Assembly: GCF_022063185.1 (NCBI RefSeq)
Contig: NZ_CP091913.1
Coordinates: forward strand, 3,794,001-3,858,000
Source of the DNA: Nostoc sp. UHCC 0870
GTDB taxonomy: Bacteria; Cyanobacteriota; Cyanobacteriia; Cyanobacteriales; Nostocaceae
Direction of reading: 5' to 3'
Length of the DNA: 64,000 bases
This document shows positions 28,079 to 37,860 of the stretch, piece after piece. The number at the start of each line of letters is the position of its first letter. The first letter of the stretch is position 1. The notes beneath the pieces are model-generated. The model saw only the letters and a program-made list of their open reading frames with translations. It ran no database searches and was not told where the DNA came from. Both the position numbers and the translations under genes were made by a program.

Positions 28079-28551
28079 GACTATGACCTCAAACATACAC
28101 CCACCAGCTTAAACTTAATGCTACTAGGGCAACACTGTCTGAGGACTCATAACACATACACCAATAAGTACAACTTTGTTACGACAAAATTGACTAATTT
28201 TTGTACTTTTACGCCAATTATTTGGGATAATTTAATTGTTTTTTTATCACCCCAAATATTCCCTTAATATCTTCTTGAATCAAGGTATAACAGACTTTTA
28301 GGCAAATTCAAATTTAAAAATTTACAGACAAAAAAGTCTTTCAATTTTTAATTGAAATTAAACACCGCTAATTAACTTCATCCCAACAACATTTTTGGCA
28401 CGAAAGACGGGTTAGCACCCTCGGCAGATGCACACAAGATTGTGTTAGAATTGTACCAAAATATGGCAATTATTCAAGAGAAATTTGGCATAATTTTGCG
28501 CTTTGTCAAGTACGAAGGCTAAAATCTAAGTTTTTTGGAGTTTTTTAGTTT
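28079..28551. other. AT-rich region upstream of gyrA
   Basis: About 470 bp containing the gyrA promoter region. There is a short plus-strand frame without homology. No operator or riboswitch could be supported. The gyrA ATG at 28552 has GGAG about ten bases upstream (TTTTTTGGAGTTTTTTAG). Confidence 0.4.
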
Positions 28552-31188
28552 ATGACAACCTCACAGGAGAGGATTATCCCGACGGATCTGCGGAATGAAA
28601 TGTCCCGGTCTTATCTGGAATACGCCATGAGTGTGATCGTGGGCAGGGCGTTACCAGATGCCAGGGATGGTCTCAAACCTGTGCATCGCCGCATCCTCTT
28701 TGCTATGCACGAGTTAGGGCTAACCCACGATCGCCCATTTAGAAAGTGCGCCCGTGTAGTCGGGGAAGTGTTGGGTAAATATCACCCCCACGGCGATACG
28801 GCAGTATATGATGCGTTGGTGCGGATGGCGCAGGATTTTTCCATGCGATCGCCATTAATTAACGGACATGGTAACTTTGGTTCAGTAGATAACGACCCGC
28901 CGGCGGCAATGCGTTACACTGAATGCCGCTTGCAAGCTTTAACCAGTGCTTCCCTGCTGCAAGATATTGAATCAGAAACCGTTGATTTTATTGATACCTT
29001 TGACGGTTCTCAACAAGAACCCACAGTTTTACCTTCACGGATTCCCCAATTACTTCTCAATGGTTCTTCGGGGATTGCGGTGGGGATGGCTACCAACATT
29101 CCCCCCCACAATTTAGGCGAACTGATTGATGGGTTGGTGGAAGTGATTCATAATCCCGAAATCACTGATTTGGAGTTAATGCAGTTTGTCCCAGGGCCAG
29201 ACTTTCCCACTGGGGCGCAAATTCTGGGGACAGCCGCGATTAAAGAGGCTTACACCACAGGCCGCGGTTCAATCACCATGCGCGGTGTCGCCAACATTGA
29301 AACCATTGAACAGAGAGGCCGTCCCGACAGGGAAGCCATCATCATCACCGAATTACCCTATCAAACCAACAAAGCGGCATTAATTGAAAAAATTGCCGAG
29401 TTGGTGAATGACAAGCGGATTGACGGAATTGCAGATATCCGGGATGAAAGCGATCGCGACGGGATGCGAATCGTGATCGAACTCAAGCGTGATGCTTATC
29501 CCCGCGTGGTTTTAAATAACCTCTACAAACAAACACCACTGCAAGCCAACTTTGGCGCGAATATGTTGGCGTTGGTGAATGGCGAACCCCAAATTCTCAG
29601 CCTGAAGCAGTTCTTTCATGTCTTCCTAGATTTCCGTATAGACGCAATTACAAGACGCACCCGTTACGAATTGCGAAAAGCGGAAGAACGTGATCACCTT
29701 TTACAAGGTTTATTAATTGCTCTATCCCAATTAGATGCAATTATTAACTTAATTCGTCACGCGCCCGATGCACCCACCGCTAAAGGTGAGTTAATCACCA
29801 CCTATGGACTTTCGGAAGTGCAAGCCGATGCGATTTTACAAATGCAGCTACGGCGGTTAACTGCTCTAGAAGCCGATAAAATCCGTCTAGAACATGAGGA
29901 CTTACAGACACGGATTGCCGACTTACAGGATATTTTGGCACGGCGGGAACGGATTTTAGAAATCATTGAAACCGAAATCAGCCAAATCAAAACCAGCTTT
30001 GCTACACCCCGGCGCACCGTGATTACCCACGCCGAAGGGGAAATAGACGAACGCGACTTGATTGCTAATGAAAAAGCTCTAATTCTGGTGACAGAACAAG
30101 GCTACATCAAACGGATGCCAGTTAACACCTTTGAGGCGCAAAGCCGTGCTACCAGAGGTAAAGCCGGCGCGAAGGTGAAAGACGATGACAACATTGAGCA
30201 TTTCTTAACTTGCTGTGATCATGACAGCATTTTATTCTTTAGCGATCGCGGTGTCGTCTACTGTCTCAAAGCCTATCAAATCCCCGTGGGTTCTCGCACC
30301 AGTCGCGGTACACCCATTGTGCAGTTGCTACCCATCCCCAGAGAAGAAAAAATTACTTCGATTGTCCCTGTGGATGAGTTTAGCAGTGAAGAATATCTAG
30401 TAATGCTGACCAAAGGCGGCAATATTAAGAAAACCGTATTAGCAGCCTTCAGTCATATTCGCGCCAATGGTTTGATTGCAATTTCCTTAGAAGAAGGCGA
30501 TCAACTGCGCTGGGTACGTCGCGCCAGAGTCGAAGATAGCGTCATCATCGGTTCTCGTCATGGGATGGCAATTCATTTTAGATGTAACCATGAACAACTG
30601 CGTCCTTTAGGTAGAGCAACTCGTGGAGTAAAATCCATGAAACTCAAAAAAGGTGATGAACTCGTCGGGATGGATATTCTACCGGCGGCGATTCTAGAGA
30701 CTTTAGATACAGAGGAAGTGGATACCGAAGAAATCGAAACCATTGAAGAAGTAGAAACCACCGAAGAAATCGAAAACACTGAAGTTACAGGTAACGTCAG
30801 CGTTGGCCCTTGGGTGTTAGTCATCACAATGGGAGGATACGGTAAGCGCGTTCCAGTCGCCCAATTCCGCCTACAAAATCGGGCTGGACAAGGCTTGATG
30901 GCGACTAAATTCAAAAACCGCAAAACCAAAGACAAGTTAGCCACTCTAGGTATTGTCAACAGTGACAATGAAATCATGATGGTAACAAGTCGCGGTATCA
31001 TCATTCGGCAAGCGGTGAATGCAATTTCTATCCAATCCCGTTCTGCAACTGGGGTGAGAGTGCAACGCCTCGACGAAGATGACGTAATTAATGGAGTAGC
31101 GATCGTTCCTCCTGATACAGCTGATACAGCCGATACAAGCGATGCAGCCGACGCAGGCGACACAGCCGACATAGAAGAGGTGGAATGA
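28552..31188 (+). CDS. gyrA: DNA gyrase subunit A
   Basis: 878 residues. Gyrase A cuts and rejoins DNA for negative supercoiling. The winged-helix/tower N-terminus is typical ([20 protein letters not shown], then the quinolone region [20 protein letters not shown] and the active-site Tyr in [10 protein letters not shown]). At the E. coli Ser83 position there is Thr and at Asp87 there is Asp. The C-terminal beta-pinwheel follows, with a GyrA-box-like [10 protein letters not shown] instead of the enterobacterial QRRGGKG. An acidic insert (about 722-750, repeated TEE/IEE) interrupts the pinwheel, and the last residues are a run of DTAD/DAAD repeats. It overlaps lnt by 4 bp. A ParC assignment is possible, but the box and length favour GyrA. 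Confidence 0.93.
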   Translation: MTTSQERIIPTDLRNEMSRSYLEYAMSVIVGRALPDARDGLKPVHRRILFAMHELGLTHDRPFRKCARVVGEVLGKYHPHGDTAVYDALVRMAQDFSMRSPLINGHGNFGSVDNDPPAAMRYTECRLQALTSASLLQDIESETVDFIDTFDGSQQEPTVLPSRIPQLLLNGSSGIAVGMATNIPPHNLGELIDGLVEVIHNPEITDLELMQFVPGPDFPTGAQILGTAAIKEAYTTGRGSITMRGVANIETIEQRGRPDREAIIITELPYQTNKAALIEKIAELVNDKRIDGIADIRDESDRDGMRIVIELKRDAYPRVVLNNLYKQTPLQANFGANMLALVNGEPQILSLKQFFHVFLDFRIDAITRRTRYELRKAEERDHLLQGLLIALSQLDAIINLIRHAPDAPTAKGELITTYGLSEVQADAILQMQLRRLTALEADKIRLEHEDLQTRIADLQDILARRERILEIIETEISQIKTSFATPRRTVITHAEGEIDERDLIANEKALILVTEQGYIKRMPVNTFEAQSRATRGKAGAKVKDDDNIEHFLTCCDHDSILFFSDRGVVYCLKAYQIPVGSRTSRGTPIVQLLPIPREEKITSIVPVDEFSSEEYLVMLTKGGNIKKTVLAAFSHIRANGLIAISLEEGDQLRWVRRARVEDSVIIGSRHGMAIHFRCNHEQLRPLGRATRGVKSMKLKKGDELVGMDILPAAILETLDTEEVDTEEIETIEEVETTEEIENTEVTGNVSVGPWVLVITMGGYGKRVPVAQFRLQNRAGQGLMATKFKNRKTKDKLATLGIVNSDNEIMMVTSRGIIIRQAVNAISIQSRSATGVRVQRLDEDDVINGVAIVPPDTADTADTSDAADAGDTADIEEVE

Positions 31189-32915
31189 AGTCAAAAGTCA
31201 AAAGTCAAAAGGCAAAAGAAATTTTCCCTTTTGTACTCTACCTTTTACTTGCTCTTACCAGTGGGGTTCTGATGGGGTTAACCGTCGCCCCTGTGGGTGC
31301 ATGGTTCTTGGCTTGGGTAGCCCTCGCCCCCCTCTGGGTAATGGTTGTAGAAAAAAGTCAAAATTTAGAGGGTAGAAGAAACAAGTTATTTCTTTTACCT
31401 TTTTCCTTTTACCTTGTGCCTTTACTCTGGGGTATTGGTTATCACGGTGTCGCCTTATTCTGGATTACCGGCATTCATCCGATGGATTGGTTGGGTGTAC
31501 CTTGGTGGCCGAGTTTAGCCATTACCTTTTTTTGCTTATCATTCATTAGCCTCTGGGGGGGAATTTTTGCAGCAATTTGGGCAGGTGCGATCGCCTGTTT
31601 CAATCTGCAAAAATCGCTACCACGTATCCTAATTGGTACAGCAATTTGGTGCGGCTTAGAAAGCCTGTGGAGTGCCGGCCCCTTGTGGTGGAGTTCTCTA
31701 GCTTACACCCAGAGTCCGCATAATCTCGTAATTTTACACCTGGGGCAACTATCGGGGCCAAATACTGTCACTGCTGCTATTGTCGCCATCAATGGCTTAA
31801 TTGCTGAAGCATGGATTAATTACCAGCAAGCTAGCAATAAACGTGATGAATCACACAATAAAGATTTATTCCCTTACACCCCTACACCCCCACACCCCTA
31901 CACCCCTACACCCCTACACCCCTACACCCCCACACCCCTACACCCCTACACCCCTACACCCCTACACCCCTACACCCCTACACCTTTCAAATATTTAGCG
32001 ATCGCCACAGGTTTATTAATTACCCTACACCTGATTGGTTTTTTATTATACACTCGCCCCATCGCCCAACCTCCAGCCGCCACCTTGAAGGTGGGGATTA
32101 TTCAGGGAAATATTCCCAACAAAATTAAACTGCTTCCCGAAGGAGTCCAACGCGCCATTAGAGGTTACACCGAGGGATATTTAACCTTAGTTAATCAAGG
32201 CGTTGATGCTGTTCTGACTCCAGAAGGGGCAATGCCTTTTTTTGACAAAGATTTAGCAGTTACTCCCCTAGTTGCAGCCATAGAAGACAAAGGTGTAATT
32301 GCTTGGGTTGGGGCTTTTGGGAGAAAGGGACGGAGTTACACCAACAGTTTATTTACAGTCAACGGCCAAGGTGAACTTACCAGCCGCTACGATAAATCTA
32401 AGTTAGTACCCTTGGGTGAATACATTCCTTTTGAGGAAATTTTGGGTGCAATTATTCAGCGTTTATCGCCACTAGATGAACATCAAGTACATGGTTCACC
32501 CAACCAAATTTTTGATACTCCCTTCGGTCGGGCAATTGTCGGGATTTGTTACGAATCGGCATTTCCCGAAGTATTTCGCCGTCAAGCAGCAGAAGGTGGA
32601 GAATTTATCCTCAGTGCTTCCAACGATGCCCATTACAGTGCTGCTATGCCATTCCAGCACCATGCTCAGGATATCATGCGAGCAATTGAGACTGATAGAT
32701 GGTCAGTCAGAGCGACCAACACCGGATATTCAGCCTTTGTTGATCCCCACGGTAAAACCCTGTGGATGTCTGGATATAATACCTACGAAACCCAAGCCGC
32801 AACTATCTACCGACGACAGAGCAAAACTTTATATGTGCGTTGGGGTGATTGGTTGACACCATTGTTATTAGGGTTGGGGTTGATAGCATTTGCCAACTGG
32901 TGGAGATCCAGTTAA
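31185..32915 (+). CDS. lnt: Apolipoprotein N-acyltransferase with in-frame repeat insertion
   Basis: 576 residues, longer than the usual 500-530. Lnt puts the third acyl chain on lipoproteins at the outer face of the inner membrane. Several hydrophobic helices fill the first 200 residues, and the nitrilase-type domain has Glu (LTPEGAMPF), Lys ([12 protein letters not shown]) and Cys ([13 protein letters not shown]). The ATG overlaps the gyrA stop as ATGA, so translation is probably coupled. The N-terminus ([11 protein letters not shown]) is itself encoded by CAAAAGT-type repeat DNA. Between the fifth helix and the last helix before the catalytic domain lies a Pro/Thr/Tyr/His segment of about 40 residues, encoded by an octamer repeat. 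Confidence 0.92.
   Translation: MKSKVKSQKAKEIFPFVLYLLLALTSGVLMGLTVAPVGAWFLAWVALAPLWVMVVEKSQNLEGRRNKLFLLPFSFYLVPLLWGIGYHGVALFWITGIHPMDWLGVPWWPSLAITFFCLSFISLWGGIFAAIWAGAIACFNLQKSLPRILIGTAIWCGLESLWSAGPLWWSSLAYTQSPHNLVILHLGQLSGPNTVTAAIVAINGLIAEAWINYQQASNKRDESHNKDLFPYTPTPPHPYTPTPLHPYTPTPLHPYTPTPLHPYTPTPFKYLAIATGLLITLHLIGFLLYTRPIAQPPAATLKVGIIQGNIPNKIKLLPEGVQRAIRGYTEGYLTLVNQGVDAVLTPEGAMPFFDKDLAVTPLVAAIEDKGVIAWVGAFGRKGRSYTNSLFTVNGQGELTSRYDKSKLVPLGEYIPFEEILGAIIQRLSPLDEHQVHGSPNQIFDTPFGRAIVGICYESAFPEVFRRQAAEGGEFILSASNDAHYSAAMPFQHHAQDIMRAIETDRWSVRATNTGYSAFVDPHGKTLWMSGYNTYETQAATIYRRQSKTLYVRWGDWLTPLLLGLGLIAFANWWRSS
31867..31985 (+). repeat. ACCCCTAC octamer array inside lnt
   Basis: About fifteen 8-bp units. 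An 8-bp unit cycles through all three frames, so the peptide repeats every 24 bp as PYTPTPLH. Only changes of three units keep the frame. All three frames are free of stops, which is why a shadow frame also runs through it. Confidence 0.9.
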
Positions 32916-32953
32916 ATGAGTAATGAGTAATGAGTAATGAGTAATGAGTAAAT
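32914..32953. repeat. GAGTAAT STRR array
   Basis: Five to six GAGTAAT heptamers directly after the lnt stop codon. Confidence 0.8.
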
Positions 32954-33022
32954 ACCCATACTTGTTACTCAATAATTCAGTAGAAACGCGATTTAATCTG
33001 ACAGACCATTTTTCTACCCAAC

Positions 33023-33049
33023 AAAAAACCCCGGCGAAACTAACCGAGG
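33023..33049 (-). terminator. Rho-independent terminator after psb34
   Basis: Minus strand: CCTCGG, nine-base loop, CCGGGG (one G-T pair), then TTTTTT. It lies about 60 bp past the psb34-like stop. Confidence 0.7.
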
Positions 33050-33111
33050 TAAAAAGAGAAATCGAAATGACGATAAATGATAAGTGATAGCGATATAGAA
33101 GTCTAAAAATA

Positions 33112-33282
33112 TTAGCTAACGCTGAAAGCGACCAAAATTAGACTAGAGACAATTAATGTAGCGAATACACTTTGTATCGCGTATTTGCGTTGTTCCCAAA
33201 TTGCAGGGTACTCGGCACAATATACCTGGGGTTCAGTTGCGTAGTTGTTGAGAACGCCATCTTCATTAACAGTAGTGTACAT
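33112..33282 (-). CDS. Psb34-like (Ssl1498 family) light-harvesting-like small membrane protein
   Basis: 56 residues, ATG at 33282. The N-terminus (MYTTVNEDGVLNNYATEP, then QVYCAEYPA) and the single C-terminal span ending LVAFSVS match the Ssl1498/Psb34 family. From the literature, Psb34 binds CP47-containing photosystem II assembly intermediates near the one-helix HliP proteins. The cytosolic N-terminal arm and the lone helix are both visible here. It has its own terminator and stands alone. Confidence 0.78.
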   Translation of the reverse strand: MYTTVNEDGVLNNYATEPQVYCAEYPAIWEQRKYAIQSVFATLIVSSLILVAFSVS

Positions 33283-33356
33283 AGTTTTTTTCCTTATTTA
33301 TTAACTTATGTAAATAATATTAACAATAATATTACAAAGTGTCAACACAACTTGAC

Positions 33357-33397
33357 AAAAAAATGCTGATAACGGTATATAAGACCGCTTATCAGCA
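33357..33397 (-). terminator. Rho-independent terminator after arfB
   Basis: Minus strand: TTGCTGATAAGCGGT, a short loop and ACCGTTATCAGCA (one bulge), followed by TTTTTTT. It lies about 80 bp past the arfB stop. Confidence 0.75.
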
Positions 33398-33478
33398 ATA
33401 CAGGAGGGGTAAGTAGTTTTTTCTCTTGCAGAGAATAATTCTGACGAGCCACCGTTGCTTTTTCAATTTTGGTGACAA

Positions 33479-33892
33479 TTAATCAATAGCTTGCCTTCTC
33501 ATAGACTTAATCTGTCCTCGCTTAGTTTTACTGTCGATACGTTTTCGTTGAGAACTGCGAGATGGTTTAGTGGGTTTGCGTATTTGAGGGAGTGTGACCG
33601 CGCCTAGTATGAGTTGTTTGAGTCGTTGCAAAGCTTCCTCGCGGTTTTTCTCCTGACTGCGGTATTCTTGAGCCTTGATGACAATAACCCCCTCCTGGGT
33701 AATGCGTCGGTCATTTAGCTTCAGAAGTTGTTCTTTGTAGAAAGCGGGTAATGACGAAGCCTCAATGTCAAAGCGTAAGTGAATAGCAGTAGAGACCTTG
33801 TTGACGTTTTGGCCTCCTGCACCTTGAGAACGAATCGCGCTAATTTCGAGTTCGCTATCGGAGATGATGATTTTATTAGAAATTTGCAGCAT
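33479..33892 (-). CDS. arfB: Alternative ribosome-rescue factor / peptidyl-tRNA hydrolase ArfB
   Basis: 137 residues. It carries the class-I release-factor catalytic GGQ motif (SQGAGGQNVNK, residues about 22-32) without codon-recognition domains, and a basic C-terminal tail (RKPTKPSRSSQRKRIDSKTK) that in ArfB/YaeJ enters the empty mRNA channel. It therefore frees ribosomes stalled on truncated mRNA. Length fits the family. It is preceded by the histidine kinase on the same strand, 67 bp away, but has its own terminator. Confidence 0.92.
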   Translation of the reverse strand: MLQISNKIIISDSELEISAIRSQGAGGQNVNKVSTAIHLRFDIEASSLPAFYKEQLLKLNDRRITQEGVIVIKAQEYRSQEKNREEALQRLKQLILGAVTLPQIRKPTKPSRSSQRKRIDSKTKRGQIKSMRRQAID

Positions 33893-33959
33893 AACTTACA
33901 TATAACCTTGTTAGGGCGATCGCGACTACCCCCGCTATAGTTTAGAAACGCCTACTTTA

Positions 33960-36686
33960 TTATGCGGCAATTTGAATAGGAATCTCAATCCAAAACTCAG
34001 TACCCTTGCCAACTTCTGAGACACAATCTATAGTTCCACCATGCTTTTCAACAACAATCTGGTAGCTGATGGCTAGTCCTAATCCTGTACCCTTACCTAC
34101 TGATTTAGTAGTAAAAAATGGGTCAAAGATACGATTTTTAACTTCCTGGGTCATACCTAGTCCATTGTCTGCAATGCGAATCAAAAGACGGGATTCATTA
34201 GGAGATATTTGAGTAGAAATACAAATTTCTGGTTTAATTGACTTATTTTTTGACTCTTGTTCCTCTAAGGCATCAATGGCATTAGACAGAATATTCATAA
34301 ACACTTGATTCATCTGTCCGGCGTAGCATTCTACTAATGGTAAATCGCCATAATCTTTGATGATTTGAATCCCAGAGAAATTAGCATTGGCTTTGAATCG
34401 ATGTTGCAATATTAATAAAGTATTATTTAACCCTTCATGGATATCAACTAACTTATTTTCAGATTCATCTAAGCGGGAAAAATTGCGTAATGACAAAACT
34501 ATAGATCGGATACGGTCTGCACCAACTTTCATCGAAGAGATAATTTTAGGCAAGTCTTCTATAACAAAATCTAAATCTATACTTTCTAGTGCTTGATAAA
34601 TTTCACTATGCGGTTGAGGATAGTATGTCTGATAAAGTGTTAAAAGTTCTAATAATTGTTGAGTGTATTCCTGAGCATGGCAGAGGTTGCCGTGAATAAA
34701 GTTGACAGGGTTGTTAATTTCGTGGGCTACCCCTGCTACTAATTGTCCCAAACTAGACATTTTTTCATTTTGAATCAATTTTGTTTGGGTTTCTTGCAGT
34801 TCTATCAAAGTTTTTTCTAACTGTGCAGTTTGGGCTTTAGCTGCATTTTCCGCCAGACAACTTTGTTCGTAAAGTTCAGCTTGATAAATAGCGATCGCAG
34901 CTTGATCTGCTAACTGTTGTAATAAATCTATTTCCGCCTCTTGCCAATCTCTGGGCGCATCACATTGATGAGCAATAAGTAATCCCCAAAGTTTTTGACC
35001 CATATTAATGGGAACAATTAAGTTAGCTTGTACTTGCAAGCTCTGCAAAAATTCTTGATGACAAGCACTCAAAGAAGCGGTGGCAATATTATTCATTGCT
35101 CTGACCCTACCTCGACCATAAAGATGGGTATATTCTTCAGGTAAGCACCCCAAAGGCATTTTGCATCCTAAAACTGAATCCCAATTACCATTTACTTCTT
35201 CAACAATTACCTCACCCTTAGATTCACTCAAAATTTGATAAATCAATAGTCGATCTGAATTGAGTAGGGAACGGACTTGCTCAACAATAGTTTGTAGGGT
35301 GGTATCTAAATCTAAGCTACGGCGGATTTGTTCGGTAACTTGTTTAATTACCTTGGTAATTAAGAATGATTTCTCCAATTCGGCGGTTTGCTCGTTGACC
35401 CGACATTCTAAGTCAATGTTAAGTGTCTGTAGCTGTTGATTGGTGTGCTGCTGTTGAATAGCAACAGCAAAATCAGCAGCCAAGCTTTGTCCTAGAGAAA
35501 TTTCTGCTGCACTCCATTGGGGTGCTTGGCTTTTTTTTTGCTCACACCACATCTCAAAGGAAAGCTCTGGTAGTCGTTGGCGTTGATTCTGCTCACACCG
35601 TCCAGCCCATAAAATTTGTGTGTCCCATTCAGGACGGAAAATACTCATGACTCCGATCAAACGTTGGCGATAGTGTAGAGGCATCACCAATATGCCTCGA
35701 ATGGGAGTAGACTCAAACGCAAAAGCTAAAATCTGCAAATGCGTTTCCTTGTAAAGGTCAGGAATAGCCCACACATCACCCGGTTGAGATTGATTGATCC
35801 AAAATTGCCATACGGGATGTTGTTCAATCAAACTGTTGGTTGATTCGGAGGTGGGACGGGGCTGTTCACCCCACATATATAGTTTTTGAGTTTTATTAAT
35901 ATAAAGCCTGCCACCTGTACCACCTAAAATATTGATAGTTGCTTCTAGGGCTGTCTGCAATTCTATATGGGTTTGCTGATGTAAAAGTGTATTGACATGG
36001 TTAATAATGGCTTCTCGTCGTTGTTGGGCGCGAGTTTCAGCCAATAGGTTACTTTGAGCGATCGCGATCGCTACTTGATCAGTAATTTGCTGAACTATTT
36101 TCAGTTCCCGCTTTAAAATCGTGCGTGGTTGACTGTGATGTGATACCAACAATCCCCATAGTTCTGGCTGTGTGGATGGTTTTTGCAGGTCAGATAATAG
36201 AATTGGCACGACGAAGGAAGACTGTACACCCATCGCCTGTAAGTATTCTAAATGGCATTGATCTACTTGGCGATAGTAGATATTTTGATTTAACTGAGCG
36301 GGTATTGAGTCTTGTGATGGTAATGACGATAGCCCAATTGTGCCATTAACTACATCAACAATTGAGCGTTGTTTTGCCAAGAGAAACATCCGTCTCGCTT
36401 CTTCGGGGATATCACCTGCGGGAAAATGTAACCCCAATAGAGATGGTAAACGTTGTTCATGAATAGATTCAGCAATGACTTCGCCACTACTATCAGGAGC
36501 AAACCGATACACCATTACCCGGTCTGTAGCTAAAAATTCGCGAATTTCCACAACTGTAGCGGTTAATATTTCTTCCAGTTCTAGCGATCGCCTGATTCGG
36601 TTGGTGATCCGATATAATAGATTCTCTTGCTCTAAATTTGGCGAAAAACTACTTACTTTATCCGTAAATGTCATTACTTGGTACAC
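33960..36686 (-). CDS. Phytochrome-like multi-GAF sensor histidine kinase
   Basis: 908 residues, soluble. GAF1 (about 36-210) has the phytochrome signature [14 protein letters not shown] and a Cys-His pair at C144-H145 ([14 protein letters not shown]), the position of the bilin-binding Cys in Cph1 and cyanobacteriochromes. A second, degenerate GAF spans about 220-410 and a third about 445-610, also with a Cys-His pair at C542 ([11 protein letters not shown]). A coiled coil leads to the HisKA box with phospho-acceptor H655 ([12 protein letters not shown]), then HATPase motifs [24 protein letters not shown] and [11 protein letters not shown]. It probably senses light through a linear tetrapyrrole and phosphorylates an unlinked response regulator. 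No receiver domain or regulator gene lies nearby. Confidence 0.85.
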   Translation of the reverse strand: MYQVMTFTDKVSSFSPNLEQENLLYRITNRIRRSLELEEILTATVVEIREFLATDRVMVYRFAPDSSGEVIAESIHEQRLPSLLGLHFPAGDIPEEARRMFLLAKQRSIVDVVNGTIGLSSLPSQDSIPAQLNQNIYYRQVDQCHLEYLQAMGVQSSFVVPILLSDLQKPSTQPELWGLLVSHHSQPRTILKRELKIVQQITDQVAIAIAQSNLLAETRAQQRREAIINHVNTLLHQQTHIELQTALEATINILGGTGGRLYINKTQKLYMWGEQPRPTSESTNSLIEQHPVWQFWINQSQPGDVWAIPDLYKETHLQILAFAFESTPIRGILVMPLHYRQRLIGVMSIFRPEWDTQILWAGRCEQNQRQRLPELSFEMWCEQKKSQAPQWSAAEISLGQSLAADFAVAIQQQHTNQQLQTLNIDLECRVNEQTAELEKSFLITKVIKQVTEQIRRSLDLDTTLQTIVEQVRSLLNSDRLLIYQILSESKGEVIVEEVNGNWDSVLGCKMPLGCLPEEYTHLYGRGRVRAMNNIATASLSACHQEFLQSLQVQANLIVPINMGQKLWGLLIAHQCDAPRDWQEAEIDLLQQLADQAAIAIYQAELYEQSCLAENAAKAQTAQLEKTLIELQETQTKLIQNEKMSSLGQLVAGVAHEINNPVNFIHGNLCHAQEYTQQLLELLTLYQTYYPQPHSEIYQALESIDLDFVIEDLPKIISSMKVGADRIRSIVLSLRNFSRLDESENKLVDIHEGLNNTLLILQHRFKANANFSGIQIIKDYGDLPLVECYAGQMNQVFMNILSNAIDALEEQESKNKSIKPEICISTQISPNESRLLIRIADNGLGMTQEVKNRIFDPFFTTKSVGKGTGLGLAISYQIVVEKHGGTIDCVSEVGKGTEFWIEIPIQIAA

Positions 36687-36902
36687 CTAAACAAGATAAA
36701 ATTTTTGCCTCATCTTACCCAACATGAAACTAAAATATTTTTACCCTGACTGACTACTGATATAAAGGTAAAAACTTCAATAATCATTCATCTGATTTTA
36801 TCTTGTTTATTGGGCTATGAATCCCGTGAAAATATGTAAATAATACAATTTAAATGTTTTTATATTTACCAATGTATAAACCAAAAATAGAGGTTGTTTA
36901 AT

Positions 36903-36951
36903 TTTTGCCAAAACAGCTTCACGCCTGAGCGTGCTTTACTGTTAGGCAAAA
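36903..36951. other. Nested three-part hairpin in intergenic DNA
   Basis: TTTTGCC/GGCAAAA, then AACAG/CTGTT, then CACGC/GCGTG around a CTGA loop form one 49-nt stem with small internal loops. It lies between the NADAR gene and the histidine kinase, both on the minus strand. No long U-run follows, so it is not a classic terminator. Confidence 0.5.
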
Positions 36952-37015
36952 TATCAAACCCTATTCCGACAAGAGAAGAAAGTATAAATTTCTTCTCCAA
37001 AATTCGGTCATGAAA

Positions 37016-37507
37016 TTAACCTTTTTCTCCCAAGCAATCAACGGAAAATACGGTTAATAGCTGTAGCTGGCGGAGGTCTTCACGCACACTCATGAGAACT
37101 TTACCGAGATGATTTTGACCAGTGTTATCTGCACCACAACCCCAAAAATAATCAGTGGGTGAATTTTCTACTAAAACTTCATTCCCAGTATTCAAAAGAA
37201 TTTCTCGAATATCCGTATGGGTGAAAAACTTTTTGAACACTGCTTCTCGCATAACTTGGGTTTTGACTAAATCCCAATCTGAGCGTAGTTTGCGGCTACT
37301 ACATCGACCCAAAGCGGCGGCCTCTTCGGGGGTTGTGGCTGCACGAATGACGGGGATGATGACTGCATCGACACTACCAACAAACTTTTGTGCTTGATAG
37401 TAATGCTCTACCGTTGACCAGTAAATACCGTGAATTTCAATACCGTGAGGAGAAAAGTTAGAAAAACAACCGAAAGGTTGCCAAACTTTATAAAAGTAAA
37501 TGGTCAT
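37016..37507 (-). CDS. NADAR family protein (YbiA-like)
   Basis: 163 residues. Hallmarks of the NADAR fold are present: FSNFSPHGIEIHGIYWSTVEHYYQAQKF near the start, ALGRCSSRKLRSDWD in the middle and DYFWGCGADNTGQNHLGKVLM near the end. Known members hydrolyse N-glycosidic bonds of riboflavin-pathway intermediates or remove ADP-ribose from guanine in DNA. Which activity applies here is open. The gene sits beside an IS200/IS605-type element. The DNA ADP-ribose role would fit a defence or toxin-immunity context, but no DarT-like partner is visible. Confidence 0.88.
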   Translation of the reverse strand: MTIYFYKVWQPFGCFSNFSPHGIEIHGIYWSTVEHYYQAQKFVGSVDAVIIPVIRAATTPEEAAALGRCSSRKLRSDWDLVKTQVMREAVFKKFFTHTDIREILLNTGNEVLVENSPTDYFWGCGADNTGQNHLGKVLMSVREDLRQLQLLTVFSVDCLGEKG

Positions 37508-37551
37508 TTGAAAATTTTTCTTTTATTAATATATCAATTTCTATCTTGAAT

Positions 37552-37609
37552 GTCGCAATTCATCATCCCGTTACAGTCGTAAGACTGTAACGGGATGATG
37601 AATTGCGAC
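37552..37609. repeat. 27-bp perfect inverted repeat with 4-nt loop
   Basis: The arm begins GTCGCAATTCATCATCCCGT and its exact complement ends GATGAATTGCGAC, with loop GTAA. The outer GTCGCAATTCATC recurs at 39423, where it is again followed by a hairpin. The two occurrences bracket the tnpB/tnpA unit, so they may mark element ends or related dispersed repeats. Confidence 0.75.
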
Positions 37610-37724
37610 CAGTATAAAAGCAATTCGCAATGGACTAACGTCCTGCTCCGCTAACGCAATGGACTAACGTCCCGCTCCGCTCTAAGCGCAGCTATGCCGC
37701 AGGCTTTACGCAATTAATTCAGCC

Positions 37725-37860
37725 ACCCACAAGGGGTGAGGTTTGTATATGTTAGCCGTCAGTTATCTACTTGAGGCTGAAAGCTAGTATTCACCTAACG
37801 TTGACACTCCCCCGCTAACCGCTTGCACGGTGTAGCGGGAGATTCTTGCTTCTCAGAAAC
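37725..37860 (-). ncRNA. Candidate omega RNA overlapping the tnpB 3' end
   Basis: In IS605 elements TnpB nucleases use an RNA from the 3' end of tnpB through the right end. Here the minus-strand transcript would run from the last tnpB codons through the CCTCACCCC-TTGT-GGGTGG hairpin. Extent and guide start are guesses based on ISDra2-type organisation. Confidence 0.3.

Noticed and set aside
31801-31998. 65-codon frame within lnt rich in HTPTPLHPY
   Set aside because: It is the same octamer repeat in another frame.
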